A stretch of 64,000 bases of DNA from assembly GCF_014337925.2 (NCBI RefSeq), contig NZ_CP143423.1, positions 1,456,501 to 1,520,500 on the forward strand. The letters are read 5' to 3'. The position numbers were made by a program, and so were the translations under genes. Positions within the stretch are counted from its first letter, which is position 1, and the number at the start of each line of letters is the position of its first letter. Below, in pieces: positions 35,763-45,399 of the stretch. The notes beneath the pieces were generated by a model that saw only the letters and a program-made list of their open reading frames with translations, was not told the DNA's origin and did not search any database. This DNA is from Roseobacter fucihabitans. GTDB taxonomy: Bacteria; Pseudomonadota; Alphaproteobacteria; Rhodobacterales; Rhodobacteraceae.

Positions 35763-38108
35763 ATGAAATTCTCGTTAGGCATGATCCTGGCGCTTTGTCT
35801 TGCAGGACTGCAATTTGTTGCGGTCACGATTGTTGTGTTTTCTTCCTTTTTGACGTCCGAACGGGTTCTTCTGGATCACGCGCGTGACCTGCTGAGTGAT
35901 GTCGGCAATAATACCATCGCGCATTCGATCGGGTTTTTGAAACCTGCAAAAGGGGCCGCCGAGCTTGCCACGCGGCTTGCGGAAAACAGGGTCATATCCA
36001 GTGATGATCGCATGCAGCTGGAAAAGCTGTTGTTTCAGCAACTGCAAATTTCGCCACAGTTTTCGGGCCTTTTTTATGGCGATGAACAGGGTGACTTTGT
36101 TTACGTGATGCGCAGCAGTGGCCCGGGACCGTTCCGTACCAAAGTGATCTCTCACATTGACGGTCTGCGTACCGTTGACCTGATTTGGCGCGGCGATGAC
36201 CATGAGGTGATTGAGACACGTGTTGATCCTACTGATCTTTATGATCCCAGAAACCGCTTATGGTACATTGACGCGCGCGCAAAAAAACAGAGCATCTGGA
36301 CCGATCCGTATATTTTTTTCACCTCTCAACAGCCCGGGATCACCGCGGCATCCCCTGTGTTTAACGCATCAGGTGATATTCGTGGGATTGTGGGCGTGGA
36401 CATCGGGATCCATGCGATTTCCGAGTTCCTGTCGCGTTTGCAAATTGGTGAAAGCGGAAAGGCCCTGATTTTAAATCAAAATGGTGATGTGATTGCGCAT
36501 CCAGATAAGACTTTGATCCGCAAAGAAAACCCAGACGGGACCTTCAGATTTGTCAATATTGGGGAGATCGAAGATCCGGTTGCGCGCGCGGCCTTTGGTC
36601 ATTTAGGCGCTCGGGAGCAGGTTTCGGTGGAGGAAGAAGTGTCCTCAAGGTTCAATTACGAAGGTGCCACCTATGTGTCGATGGTAATGCCTATCATCAG
36701 TCAAGAACTGCCGTGGACAATCGCCGTTTACGCGCCGGAGAGTGATTTTACCGGAGAGATCAAAAACAATCGAACGCAAAATGTCTGGATCGCGGCGTTT
36801 ATTGCACTGATGACGGGTGTTTTCGGGCTGGTGCTTGCCAACTATATTCACAAACCGGTCAGGGCCTTTGCGGTGCGCGCGTCGCTTGTATCACAAGGCG
36901 AAGTTTCCGCGTCGGACCCTCTGCCAAAAACCTATCGCGAGCTTGAGCGTGCCAATGAAACATTGGTGGAAGCGATTGCGGAGCGCAAAATTTCAGAGGC
37001 CGAATTTGGTCGCACATTTGACCTGGCATCGCGTGGCATGGCACAAATTCAAGCGGGAACGGGGAAATTCATCCGGGTGAATTCGAAATTTGCCGCGATG
37101 CTGGGATATTCGGAAACCGAGATATTGCAATTGAGCGCACATGATATTTCACATCCGGACGACCCGGTATCTGCCTTTTTCTTTGAGGAGGGGGAGCATG
37201 AGAAATCGGGCTACCTGCATGAAAAGCGGCTTTTGTGTAAAGATGGCGATATTATCTGGGTCAGCGAGAATGTCATCGTCATTCGTGATGATGGCGGAAA
37301 ATCCCTGCATGCGGTGGTGACGGTTGATGATATTACCGAACGCAAAGCCGCAGAGCGCGAAATTCAGCAATTGCATTGGGATTTATCACATTCGGCGCGC
37401 GTAAACGTCATGGGGCAGATGGCGACCAGTCTTGCCCATGAATTAAACCAACCCCTGCTGGCCATTACGCAGAATATGGACGCAGCACTTTATGCGTTGG
37501 AAAACAAGGCGGTAAAGCCAGAGGATTTGAGGGCGGTTCTGCGCGAAACCGACCGCCATGCGCATCGCGCGGGTGATATTATCAAGGCGCTCAGGGGTTT
37601 CGTCAAAAAGGACGGTGTGGAGAAAGCCGATTTTGATTTTGAGGAGTTGTTAGAGCAAACGCTGCATTTGATGCGCTCGGAGGCGCGTGACAAGGGGATC
37701 AAGATCAGTATCCAGGCGCACGGGCTGGACCCGGTTTATGGATCACGGGTGCAGATCGCCCAGGTTCTGATGAACCTGTTGCGCAATGCCATTGAGGCGG
37801 TGGCCGAAAGTCAGGCGTTAAAACGCGAGGTGGTCTTGAAAGCCGAGAATACCGAGACCGGCGTGCAGATTTCTGTAACAGATACGGGCCCAGGGTTTGA
37901 TGAGGGCGCAAACCTTTTTGAACAGTTTGAAACCACCAAGGACGACGGCATGGGACTTGGGCTGTCGATCTGCCGGACCATCGTTGAAGCGCATGGTGGC
38001 AAGTTGTGGTATGAGCCAGATGCGCAGGGCATGGCACGGTTTTTGTTTTCATTGCCGGCACTTGCTCCGAAACCCAATACGATGAGGCGGGAAGATGTCA
38101 GAGCTTGA
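35763..38108 (+). CDS. Cache/PAS sensor histidine kinase
   Basis: The 781-residue kinase has a membrane helix at residues 7-29, a periplasmic double-Cache domain (about 35-325; LYDPRNRLWYIDAR is typical), a second helix at about 340-360, a PAS domain (about 415-530), a HisKA helix with His559 (SLAHELNQPLLAI) and an ATPase domain with NAIEAVAES, DTGPGFD and GMGLGLSICRTIVEAHGG. The FixL/DctB-like HELNQPL box fits pairing with the FixJ-like regulator gene, which starts 14 bp before its stop. Cache domains sense small organic molecules; the ligand is unknown. Confidence 0.93.
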   Translation: MKFSLGMILALCLAGLQFVAVTIVVFSSFLTSERVLLDHARDLLSDVGNNTIAHSIGFLKPAKGAAELATRLAENRVISSDDRMQLEKLLFQQLQISPQFSGLFYGDEQGDFVYVMRSSGPGPFRTKVISHIDGLRTVDLIWRGDDHEVIETRVDPTDLYDPRNRLWYIDARAKKQSIWTDPYIFFTSQQPGITAASPVFNASGDIRGIVGVDIGIHAISEFLSRLQIGESGKALILNQNGDVIAHPDKTLIRKENPDGTFRFVNIGEIEDPVARAAFGHLGAREQVSVEEEVSSRFNYEGATYVSMVMPIISQELPWTIAVYAPESDFTGEIKNNRTQNVWIAAFIALMTGVFGLVLANYIHKPVRAFAVRASLVSQGEVSASDPLPKTYRELERANETLVEAIAERKISEAEFGRTFDLASRGMAQIQAGTGKFIRVNSKFAAMLGYSETEILQLSAHDISHPDDPVSAFFFEEGEHEKSGYLHEKRLLCKDGDIIWVSENVIVIRDDGGKSLHAVVTVDDITERKAAEREIQQLHWDLSHSARVNVMGQMATSLAHELNQPLLAITQNMDAALYALENKAVKPEDLRAVLRETDRHAHRAGDIIKALRGFVKKDGVEKADFDFEELLEQTLHLMRSEARDKGIKISIQAHGLDPVYGSRVQIAQVLMNLLRNAIEAVAESQALKREVVLKAENTETGVQISVTDTGPGFDEGANLFEQFETTKDDGMGLGLSICRTIVEAHGGKLWYEPDAQGMARFLFSLPALAPKPNTMRREDVRA

Positions 38109-38727
38109 TCAAGTGGTTTTCATTGTGGATGATGACGAAGATATTCGTACGTCCTTGTCGCGCGCGTTGGAAATGCGCGGCTATAGCACGCGGGTTTTTG
38201 CCTCTGCACAGGCCTTTCTGGATGCCTATGACGCGGATTTGATGGGTTGTCTGATCCTGGATTATGGTATGCCACAGATCTCCGGCCTGGAATTGCAGAG
38301 TGCATTGGTTGCACGCGGCGCGACGCTCCCGATCATCTTTATAACGGGCCATGGTGGGGTACCGGAATCGGTCCAGGCAATGAAACTTGGTGCGATCGAT
38401 TTTCTGGAAAAACCCTTTCGACAAGAGACGTTGATTAAACAGATTGACGCGGCATTTATATCGGATGCACGGAGCCGCCAAGGCCATGCACGCGCGCGCA
38501 ATGCCCGTCGGATGTTTGAAAGCCTGACCGAGCGGGAACGCGAAATCGCGCAACTTCTGGTATCCAATCCTTCCAGTTCATCCAGCAAGGATGTGGCGCG
38601 CCATCTCGAGATCAGCCCACGCACCGTTGATCACCACAGATCCCGTGTTCTGGAGAAAATGCAGGTAAGTTCCGTCGCAGAGTTGGTCGATTTATCCATT
38701 TCGACGGGATTGTTTGATAAGGGCTGA
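38095..38727 (+). CDS. FixJ-family response regulator
   Basis: The 210-residue protein has a receiver domain with the acidic pocket VDDDED, phospho-acceptor Asp56 (LILDYGMP), the Thr of FITGHG and Lys of EKPF, and a LuxR-type DNA-binding domain (LTEREREIAQLL, then SPRTVDHHRSRVLEKM). It overlaps the kinase gene and is surely its partner. A four-serine insertion (SNPSSSSSKDVARHL) precedes the recognition helix, longer than usual. A strong terminator follows at once. Confidence 0.94.
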   Translation: MSELDQVVFIVDDDEDIRTSLSRALEMRGYSTRVFASAQAFLDAYDADLMGCLILDYGMPQISGLELQSALVARGATLPIIFITGHGGVPESVQAMKLGAIDFLEKPFRQETLIKQIDAAFISDARSRQGHARARNARRMFESLTEREREIAQLLVSNPSSSSSKDVARHLEISPRTVDHHRSRVLEKMQVSSVAELVDLSISTGLFDKG

Positions 38728-38728
38728 T

Positions 38729-38751
38729 ACCACCTCGGCATAGGTGGTTTT
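38729..38751 (+). terminator. Intrinsic terminator after the kinase-regulator operon
   Basis: ACCACCT (38729-38735) pairs with AGGTGGT (38742-38748) around a six-base loop and is followed by TTT. It starts two bases after the regulator stop codon. Confidence 0.75.
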
Positions 38752-39207
38752 ACCTAGGCAACACTGCTCATTTACCCTTCATCAAGAATAGTTCACTGTC
38801 TCCATACGGTGAGGGTGTTTTGTGTTCTGCGTTTTTTGGCGCGTTTCTTGTACCGAGTTGTGGGACGCAGAGTTTTCAGTCGTCTCAGGGTGGTTTCGCA
38901 TCCCATTTTTGTAACGACACTTTTGTGAGTATCAGTAGGAAGCACGTTGCGGTTTTTGACAATTGTCAGGCTGCGACGTGTCTTCCATTTTTGCGTTTTG
39001 GTCTTTGCATGGCAGTGCAGAGATCTTTGTGCAGGAGAGGGTCTGCGAAAGTGCGATTTTAAGAAGCGCGCCCGCTTGGGCAGAGCAATGCCCGGCGTCT
39101 TTCAGCGGTTTGCAGTCGCACAGCTCCCCCCAAATGCCTCCAGTTAACCAATTATAAACCATGTTTAATGTAGGTTAATGCCACATATAGCAGCGGAGGG
39201 CATGGCG
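38752..39207. other. Intergenic region before the GGDEF-EAL gene
   Basis: About 450 bp with no recognisable gene; the short open frames lack family-like sequence. GGAGGG at 39195-39200 is the likely ribosome binding site for the start at 39208. Confidence 0.5.
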
Positions 39208-41589
39208 ATGGGAGTTTTCGAACGGCTCGGGCGGCTTTCAGATCAGTTGACAGGACGCCTTTTGAGAAAGCACAGTGCGCCCGGCGGCACTGACCTGGTC
39301 AAAGATCGCCAGGGCTTTGTGCGTAAGGCGCAGCTGACCGCTGTAATGGCAACATCTCTGCCCATGATGATGGCTAATATCTGCAACGCGCTGGCTTTGG
39401 TCGCGCTGCAATACTCCGTTGACCGCCTGGATGTTGTCACGCTTGTTTGGGCAGGCCTCGTGACTGTTTTTGCGAGCTTCGGGATCGCCAGTGCCAGAAA
39501 ATTTCACACCACCCCTCCAAGGCATGTTGCAAGCGTCCGGGCTCCGGGAAAAATTGTCTTCTCTTCCTTGTTGCTGGCGCTGATATGGTGTTTTCCACTG
39601 CTGTTTTTGGTGCCGGGCGGCAACCTTCTGCAAGTGGCCTTTATTAGTGCGCTGACGGCCGGGATGATCGCGGGAGGGGCTCTGGCGCTTTATCCGGTGC
39701 CTTTGGCCGGGTCCATCTACGTTACGGTTTTGTCTGTCATGGCCTTTGTGACAATTGTGGTGACGGGCGCTTTGCCACTTTTACCCTTCGGTCTGGTGAT
39801 CGGGTCTTTTGCCCTGATCGTGACGTTTTCCACCCGGCGTCACACAGTTTTGTTTCTTTCGGAAATGATAGGCCGTCTGGAAGCGGAACGCCAACGTGAT
39901 ATGGTGAATTTGCTGTTGGATACCTATCAGGGCAAGGGCGGGCAGTACCTGTGGCGCAGCGATCAGAATCTGACCCTCACCGAAACCCCCAACTCGCTTT
40001 TCCAGATGCTCGGATTGCCGCCCGGACGGGACACCAGTGGGAATTTAATCACTTTGCTGCGCGCGGCAAAGGCCGTTGGTCACAACGCGCAAAGCGTTGC
40101 CGCTTTTGCAGCCATGACGGTGTTGCGCTATCCAACGGGCACCGATTTCGAGATGGTTTTACGGCTTGCGAATAAGCGGTTTCTGAAGCTGGCAGGACGC
40201 AGCGAAATCAGTGATGAAACCGCCCACCTTTCCTATCACGGGTATTTAAAGGACGTGACCAGTGAGATGCAGGCCATTGAAAAAGTCTATCATCTGGCGA
40301 CCTGTGATACGATGACGGGCTTGTTGAATTATCGTGAATTCAGCCTCCGGGTGCAGGCGGAATTGGAGGCCCTGCGCGATCAGGAGGGCGACATTCTCTT
40401 TGTGTTTCTGGATGCAGATAACCTCAAACGGATCAATGACAGTTTTGGACATGCCGTGGGAGATCGTCTGATCGAAACCATCGGGCAGAGGTTTGGAGAG
40501 CTGTTGCCGCAAGGCAGTCTGGTGGCCCGCAAGGGGGGAGACGAGTTTGTAGCGCTCATATTGCCGAACCAGATCGCGGATGTCGCCGTCTGGGCGGATG
40601 GGCTTCTGGAGGATATTGGGATCAGCTATTGCTGTGACGGTCTGGAGATCCCGGTGTCCTGTTGCGTGGGGGTGAGCGTTGCCACATGTGCGCAGGCACA
40701 GTTGCGTAGGCTGGAACTGGAGGCGGATCGGGCCCTATATTCTGCAAAATCCCGCGGAAAACGACAAGCCCGCATTTACAAAGAGAAATTCGGTCAACAA
40801 ATTCAGCGCGACCGTGTGTTGGCGCTGGATCTGGAAGCGGCGATGGAAGGTGGTGAATTGACGTTGCTGTTCCAGCCGATTGTGGATGCACGCGACGGTT
40901 TGATCCTCGGTGCAGAGGCGCTTTTGCGGTGGGAGCATTCGGTTTATCACGATGTAACGCCCGAAAAGATCGTAAGCATTGCGCAATGCGAAGGGCTGGG
41001 GCCAAAATTATTTGAATACGTTCTAGGTCACGCGCTGAGCCATGCGGCGCATTGGTCGGGCACCGGGTTTGTCGCCGTCAACATGCATTCGGCTGATTTG
41101 CAAATGATGAATTGCAGCACGCGGATTCTGGAGGCGCTGCAGCAGCAGGGTCTGCCGGCAGATCGCTTGTGGCTGGAGGTGACAGAGGCGGAGCTGCTTT
41201 TGGAAAATGGCCCCGTGCAGGACAATATCACGGCGCTGCGTGCCGCGGGCGTGCGCGTGGTGATCGACGAATTTGGCGTTGGAAATACGTCGCTGTCGCA
41301 TCTGGCGACCTCGCCAAGCGATATTGTCAAAATCGACAAAAACCTGATTGCGCATTGTGACCGTAATGACAGCAGTAGGATCATCATTCAGGCGATGCAG
41401 TCGCTTGCGTTTTTGAACGGGTTTCAGATGGTCGCTGTGGGTGTGGAGCGTGCAGCACAAAGGGACATGTTGATCGCTGCAGGCGTCAGAATGGCGCAGG
41501 GTTTTGCATTTCATGGGCCGATGCTGCCGTCTGATCTTCTGGCAAAACTGGCGATGCAACAGAGTTTTAGGCTACCCGCGGCGTCTTGA
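39208..41589 (+). CDS. Membrane GGDEF-EAL protein with a degenerate EAL domain
   Basis: The 793-residue protein has five or six N-terminal membrane helices (about 45-215), a PAS-like region, a GGDEF domain (RKGGDEFVALI, FLDADNLKRINDSFGH) and an EAL domain (AEALLRWEHS). The EAL domain keeps the EAL and the Asn (VNMHSADL) but has DEFGVG where DDFGxG is usual and AVGVE where AEGVE is usual, losing acidic metal ligands. It probably makes cyclic di-GMP and may no longer degrade it. Start 39208 (MGVFERLG) has the best-spaced ribosome binding site; ATGs at 39178 and 39202 are alternatives. Confidence 0.9.
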   Translation: MGVFERLGRLSDQLTGRLLRKHSAPGGTDLVKDRQGFVRKAQLTAVMATSLPMMMANICNALALVALQYSVDRLDVVTLVWAGLVTVFASFGIASARKFHTTPPRHVASVRAPGKIVFSSLLLALIWCFPLLFLVPGGNLLQVAFISALTAGMIAGGALALYPVPLAGSIYVTVLSVMAFVTIVVTGALPLLPFGLVIGSFALIVTFSTRRHTVLFLSEMIGRLEAERQRDMVNLLLDTYQGKGGQYLWRSDQNLTLTETPNSLFQMLGLPPGRDTSGNLITLLRAAKAVGHNAQSVAAFAAMTVLRYPTGTDFEMVLRLANKRFLKLAGRSEISDETAHLSYHGYLKDVTSEMQAIEKVYHLATCDTMTGLLNYREFSLRVQAELEALRDQEGDILFVFLDADNLKRINDSFGHAVGDRLIETIGQRFGELLPQGSLVARKGGDEFVALILPNQIADVAVWADGLLEDIGISYCCDGLEIPVSCCVGVSVATCAQAQLRRLELEADRALYSAKSRGKRQARIYKEKFGQQIQRDRVLALDLEAAMEGGELTLLFQPIVDARDGLILGAEALLRWEHSVYHDVTPEKIVSIAQCEGLGPKLFEYVLGHALSHAAHWSGTGFVAVNMHSADLQMMNCSTRILEALQQQGLPADRLWLEVTEAELLLENGPVQDNITALRAAGVRVVIDEFGVGNTSLSHLATSPSDIVKIDKNLIAHCDRNDSSRIIIQAMQSLAFLNGFQMVAVGVERAAQRDMLIAAGVRMAQGFAFHGPMLPSDLLAKLAMQQSFRLPAAS

Positions 41590-41797
41590 TGCCCTCAAAA
41601 CGGTGACATGATCTTGAGCCCTGAACATCGCCCAGCAAAATGCCGGGGTATTTGACCATCTTGGAACGTGGGTTTGTGGCGCGATTTTGGAACGTAAAAA
41701 CCAAAGCACCCCATCCTCACAGTGTCGCCCCCTAAAGAACGTTCGCTTGTTTTAGCAGCGCATGATGCCAAAGCTCGCGGATCAATGGATCCTGACG

Positions 41798-42301
41798 CTA
41801 AAAACGCTCGATATGTTCGGCAGAGAGGGCATAGGCGATATCGGCAAGCTGCGTTGTCATGGACGCGGTGCCGAACATGCCGATCACATTCACCGGTTCA
41901 AACAGACCGGAGCCTTCATAGGGTTCAGGTGTGGTCACGAACACCAGCTGGTTGGCCGGGGGCGGGGGGACATGAACGCAAGCCCCGACGAATGGCACCA
42001 GAATGAAGGCGGTCACGCCGGTGCCGGAATACTCGATGGGCACGACAAAACCGGGCAGACGTACGATTTTGCCGTTCCATTCCGTGCGCACGCCTTGGGA
42101 CGGGGGCTGCTCGCTCGACAGGCTGGGCCCATCGTGCTGGATCAGGTCCATGATCACAGGCGGGATCGCGGGTTGCCCCGGCGGCACCAGATCACCCCAT
42201 TCCAAATCGATGTAATCCTTTGCCAGGGCGGTTTTTGGCACCAGAGTGCCGGCGGCCAGAGCGGCCAACATTTCCCGACGTCTGAAGCGTGGCCCTACCA
42301 T
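41798..42301 (-). CDS. DUF3299 family periplasmic protein, second copy of the Zrg-like operon
   Basis: The 167-residue protein has an N-terminal export signal with twin arginines (RRREMLAALAAGTLVPKTALA) and the DUF3299 core: LEWGDLVPPG, VPIEYSG, FILVPFVGACVHVPPPPANQ. The Cys-His segment could bind a metal. It overlaps the upstream paralog by 7 bp. In Vibrio, DUF3299-type proteins belong to the ZrgABCDE zinc uptake system, which this operon resembles; that link is from memory of the family. Confidence 0.82.
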   Translation of the reverse strand: MVGPRFRRREMLAALAAGTLVPKTALAKDYIDLEWGDLVPPGQPAIPPVIMDLIQHDGPSLSSEQPPSQGVRTEWNGKIVRLPGFVVPIEYSGTGVTAFILVPFVGACVHVPPPPANQLVFVTTPEPYEGSGLFEPVNVIGMFGTASMTTQLADIAYALSAEHIERF

Positions 42302-42798
42302 TCAAAAGCCTCGATCTTATCGGCAAACATCGCGTAACCGATGTCGGCGATAGTTGTGGATTGCAATTCATGTGTCATCCGGCCCGTCACCCAAACCGGG
42401 TCCCACAGGTCGGTGCCGGGCCAGGGGTCCTTGCTGTCCACAAAGACCAATTGGTTCGCTGGCGGGGGCGGCACATGGATACAAGCGCCGACATAAGGAA
42501 CCATGATGAAGCTGGTCACGCCCTGCGCGGAGAGATCGATCGGCAACATATATCCGGGCATTTTGATATAGGCCCCATCCAGCGCCGCATTCAGCTTGGT
42601 GGCGTTTTCGTCGAAAACCGGCAGCCAGGTATCGTTGATCTCGTCAATTTCGCCATCTCCGATGATCTCTGAATAGGGCACGCCGGGGGGAATGAGGTCA
42701 TCCCAGCTCAGAACGCGCGGTGTCATCGCATAAGCCAGCCGTGGCACGCCCGCGAAGGCTGCGGCAACGGCAACAAGGTGGCGGCGGGAGAGTTTCAT
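42295..42798 (-). CDS. DUF3299 family periplasmic protein, first copy of the Zrg-like operon
   Basis: The 167-residue paralog of the next gene has an export signal (RRHLVAVAAAFAGVPRLAYA) and the same core LSWDDLIPPG, LPIDLS, FIMVPYVGACIHVPPPPANQ. The two proteins are the same length, and the tandem arrangement suggests duplication or a two-subunit complex. It begins 17 bp after the ABC permease gene in the same operon. Its function is unknown, with metal handling the best inference. Confidence 0.82.
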   Translation of the reverse strand: MKLSRRHLVAVAAAFAGVPRLAYAMTPRVLSWDDLIPPGVPYSEIIGDGEIDEINDTWLPVFDENATKLNAALDGAYIKMPGYMLPIDLSAQGVTSFIMVPYVGACIHVPPPPANQLVFVDSKDPWPGTDLWDPVWVTGRMTHELQSTTIADIGYAMFADKIEAFEW

Positions 42799-42815
42799 TG
42801 TCGCTAACCCTTTGA

Positions 42816-44066
42816 TCAGATCCGCACCATCATACCATCCGCAAGCGATATGCGATAGGCTCTGAGTGCCGGGACCAAGCTCACAATTGCGCCAGCCGCA
42901 ACGACGCCGAGGAGCACCCAGGCCTCGCGAAATGTGGGGGCCTGAGGCGGTAGCCAGAGGCCGAAGGCAGCATCGATCAAGGGCTGTGCGATGGCGAGGC
43001 TCGCATAGAGCAACCCCAGCCCGATCACCGCACCGATGGCCGCCATGAGCGCGGCTTCCAGCACCAGAAGGCTGAGAATGACGCGAGGTCTCGCCCCCAT
43101 GGCGCGCAGGATCGCCATCTCCCGGCGTCGCTCGTTCAGGCTGGAGAAAATCGTGGCCATCATCCCGATCAGCGCGGTCACAACGACCATGCCCGAAACG
43201 GCAATGAGCGCGGTTTCAGCGATGCCAACGATCTGCCACAGCTCCTGCAAGGCGACACCGGGCAAGATCGCCAGCAGTGGCTCGGCAGGGTATTCATTGA
43301 TCGCGCGTTGCAGGCCAAAGACCTGAAGCCTGCTGTTGACACCGATCAGGGCTGCGGTCACGGCCTGGGGCTCAAGTGTCATCTGGCGGATTTTATCGGC
43401 AGGTGTATTTTGGCCCGGAACCTGTGCGCCGCTTTGCCAATCAACATGGATGGCCTCAATGGCCCGCAGGCTGACCATCACCGTGCGATCCACGGGGGTG
43501 CCGGTCTTTTCGAGAATTCCGGAAATACGGAACGGTTGGTCGTCGTGGTGGATGAAGGAGGCGAGCCCATGCGCCACCACAATCGGATCGCCCACGTCGT
43601 AGTTCAGCGTGCTGGCAACATCCGCCCCGATCACCGTATCGAACAGATCGTCAAATATCGCGCCTTTTTTCAGCATAAGCCCTTGGTTGGCGCGATATTT
43701 ATAACGCTCAAAAAACGCATCGCTCGTGCCCATGACACGAAACTGGCGGTGGCTGTCGCCCAGAGAAATCGGAACGATCCAGTCGACCTCCGGGCGCGCA
43801 GCGATGTCACGGTAACTCTCCCAGGTCATGTTATTGGTCGCATTGCCGATCCGAAATACCGAATAGAGCAGCAGTTGGACCGACCCCGAACGCGCCCCGA
43901 CGATCAGGTCGGTGCCGGAGATCGTATCTGCAAAACTCGCCTTTGCCCCTGTGCGGACCTTCTCGACGCCCAGAAAAAGCGCCACGGAAAGGGCAATCGC
44001 CAAAATCGTCATTGCCACGGTCAGGGCGCGGGCCTTCAAGGAGGCACAGGCAAGGCGCAGCATCAT
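42816..44066 (-). CDS. FtsX-like ABC transporter permease (Zrg-like)
   Basis: The 416-residue protein has a membrane helix near residue 20, a large periplasmic domain (MacB-like, about 45-260) and three helices in the C-terminal FtsX region (GMMATIFSSLNERRREMAILRAMGARP). Such type VII ABC permeases usually transmit force to periplasmic or envelope partners rather than form a channel. Its ATG overlaps the ATPase stop. The operon context suggests metal acquisition or lipoprotein handling. Confidence 0.9.
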   Translation of the reverse strand: MMLRLACASLKARALTVAMTILAIALSVALFLGVEKVRTGAKASFADTISGTDLIVGARSGSVQLLLYSVFRIGNATNNMTWESYRDIAARPEVDWIVPISLGDSHRQFRVMGTSDAFFERYKYRANQGLMLKKGAIFDDLFDTVIGADVASTLNYDVGDPIVVAHGLASFIHHDDQPFRISGILEKTGTPVDRTVMVSLRAIEAIHVDWQSGAQVPGQNTPADKIRQMTLEPQAVTAALIGVNSRLQVFGLQRAINEYPAEPLLAILPGVALQELWQIVGIAETALIAVSGMVVVTALIGMMATIFSSLNERRREMAILRAMGARPRVILSLLVLEAALMAAIGAVIGLGLLYASLAIAQPLIDAAFGLWLPPQAPTFREAWVLLGVVAAGAIVSLVPALRAYRISLADGMMVRI

Positions 44067-44782
44067 CGCGCGGTTTCCGGGCTGTTTGTGATCTGCGACA
44101 TCTCTACCACGCGGTCAAAATTCGGTGCCAGCCGGGCGTCATGGCTGACCATCAGCAGCGTGCTGTGATGCGCGCTGGCTTGCTCGAAAAGCAGTTGTAA
44201 AAACGTCTGTTGCGTCGCTGCATCCAGCGCGGAAGTCGGTTCATCCGCGATGATCAGCGCAGGCGCGCCGATCAATGCGCGCGCCGCGGCGACGCGTTGT
44301 TGTTGTCCAACGCTGAGCGTGCCGGCGGGGGCCAGTATCACATCGTGGGGCAGGCCGAGGTCAAGGCACAGGGCGCGCGCCGTTTTCTCAGCCGCAGGCA
44401 GGCGGGCGCGACGGCGCGGTGCAAAGCGCAGAGGCAGCAGAATATTGTCCAAAACGCTGGCATAGGGCAGGAGATTAAATTGTTGAAAAATCAAGCCGAT
44501 TTGTTCGGCACGAAAGCTGTCACGCTTGCCCGCTGAAAGGGTCTTCACATCCGTTCCCGTCACCCTGACATTGCCCGATTGCGCCGTGATCGTGCCGCAG
44601 ATCAATGACAGAAGAGTGGATTTTCCCGACCCGCTTTCGCCCAGCAAAAGGACCGTCTCGCCGCCCATCATGTTGAAGTCCGGAATATTCAGGTGAAAGG
44701 AATTCCGACCTGGCCACCGATAGGTGACGTCGCGCAGCTCCAGAACGGGTGGCTGCGCGCTGATCTCGTTGCGTGGGTTCAA
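44063..44782 (-). CDS. ABC transporter ATP-binding protein (Zrg-like)
   Basis: The 239-residue ATPase has Walker A LLLGESGSGKSTLL, the Q-loop LIFQQFNLLPY, the signature LSVGQQQRVAAARAL, Walker B LIIADEPTSALD and the His switch MVSHDA. It is of the LolD/MacB type that pairs with FtsX-like permeases. It overlaps both neighbours by ATGA, so the three genes are tightly coupled. Confidence 0.92.
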   Translation of the reverse strand: MNPRNEISAQPPVLELRDVTYRWPGRNSFHLNIPDFNMMGGETVLLLGESGSGKSTLLSLICGTITAQSGNVRVTGTDVKTLSAGKRDSFRAEQIGLIFQQFNLLPYASVLDNILLPLRFAPRRRARLPAAEKTARALCLDLGLPHDVILAPAGTLSVGQQQRVAAARALIGAPALIIADEPTSALDAATQQTFLQLLFEQASAHHSTLLMVSHDARLAPNFDRVVEMSQITNSPETAR

Positions 44783-45399
44783 AATAGACCGCGCAAATCG
44801 AGCATCGGGGCCTCTCGCAAGACCTCGCTTGCCGCCGCCCCCTTCGACGAAATCACCTGAACCTCAAGCTTTTCGGCATTTTCGAAAGCTTCGAAATAGG
44901 AGAATTCAATCACCGTCATTGCGCTCACATTTGTGCACTCCAAAAGGTATTCCGCGTGGAATTCAGTGTGGGAGGCATGATGCGCATCTGATTTCTGATC
45001 CTCATCATGATCATGCGCGGCATGTTCGTGGCTCTCTTCATGTTCGTCGTGCGCGTGCGTTTCGCCGTGATCCTCATGCGCCTCGCCACCGTGCAATGCG
45101 ACATCGACCCCCACAACATTACATCCAGCTGCAGCAGGTGGTGCAAAGAAATCCAAGGGCCGGGAAAGTGCGGCCACGGCGGCCTCCAGTTTTGCGCGAT
45201 CCTGCGACGTCTGTGCGGCATATTCAAAGCCGACAATATCGGCACCGGGAGCGCGAAGTTCCATGGCAATCTGACGGCCCTCAAAGGCTATGTCAAAGTG
45301 CCCGACGCCATGCTCATGCGCCTCCAACTGTCGAATTTCTTCGGCGAGAAGGACACCGGGTGCTAATGCAGGCAGGAAAAGCAAGGAGATGAATTTCAT
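44779..45399 (-). CDS. zrgA: DUF2796 family zinc-binding periplasmic protein (ZrgA-like)
   Basis: The 206-residue protein (start MKFISLLFLP) has a signal peptide ending LLAEEI, the DUF2796 start EAHEHGVGHFDIA and a long His/Asp/Glu-rich loop around residues 105-150, a typical zinc sponge. ZrgA is the named zinc-binding member of the Vibrio Zrg system. It is the first gene of the five-gene operon, and a Zur-box-like palindrome lies 270 bp upstream. A longer start at 45471 gives no signal peptide and is rejected. Confidence 0.85.
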   Translation of the reverse strand: MKFISLLFLPALAPGVLLAEEIRQLEAHEHGVGHFDIAFEGRQIAMELRAPGADIVGFEYAAQTSQDRAKLEAAVAALSRPLDFFAPPAAAGCNVVGVDVALHGGEAHEDHGETHAHDEHEESHEHAAHDHDEDQKSDAHHASHTEFHAEYLLECTNVSAMTVIEFSYFEAFENAEKLEVQVISSKGAAASEVLREAPMLDLRGLF

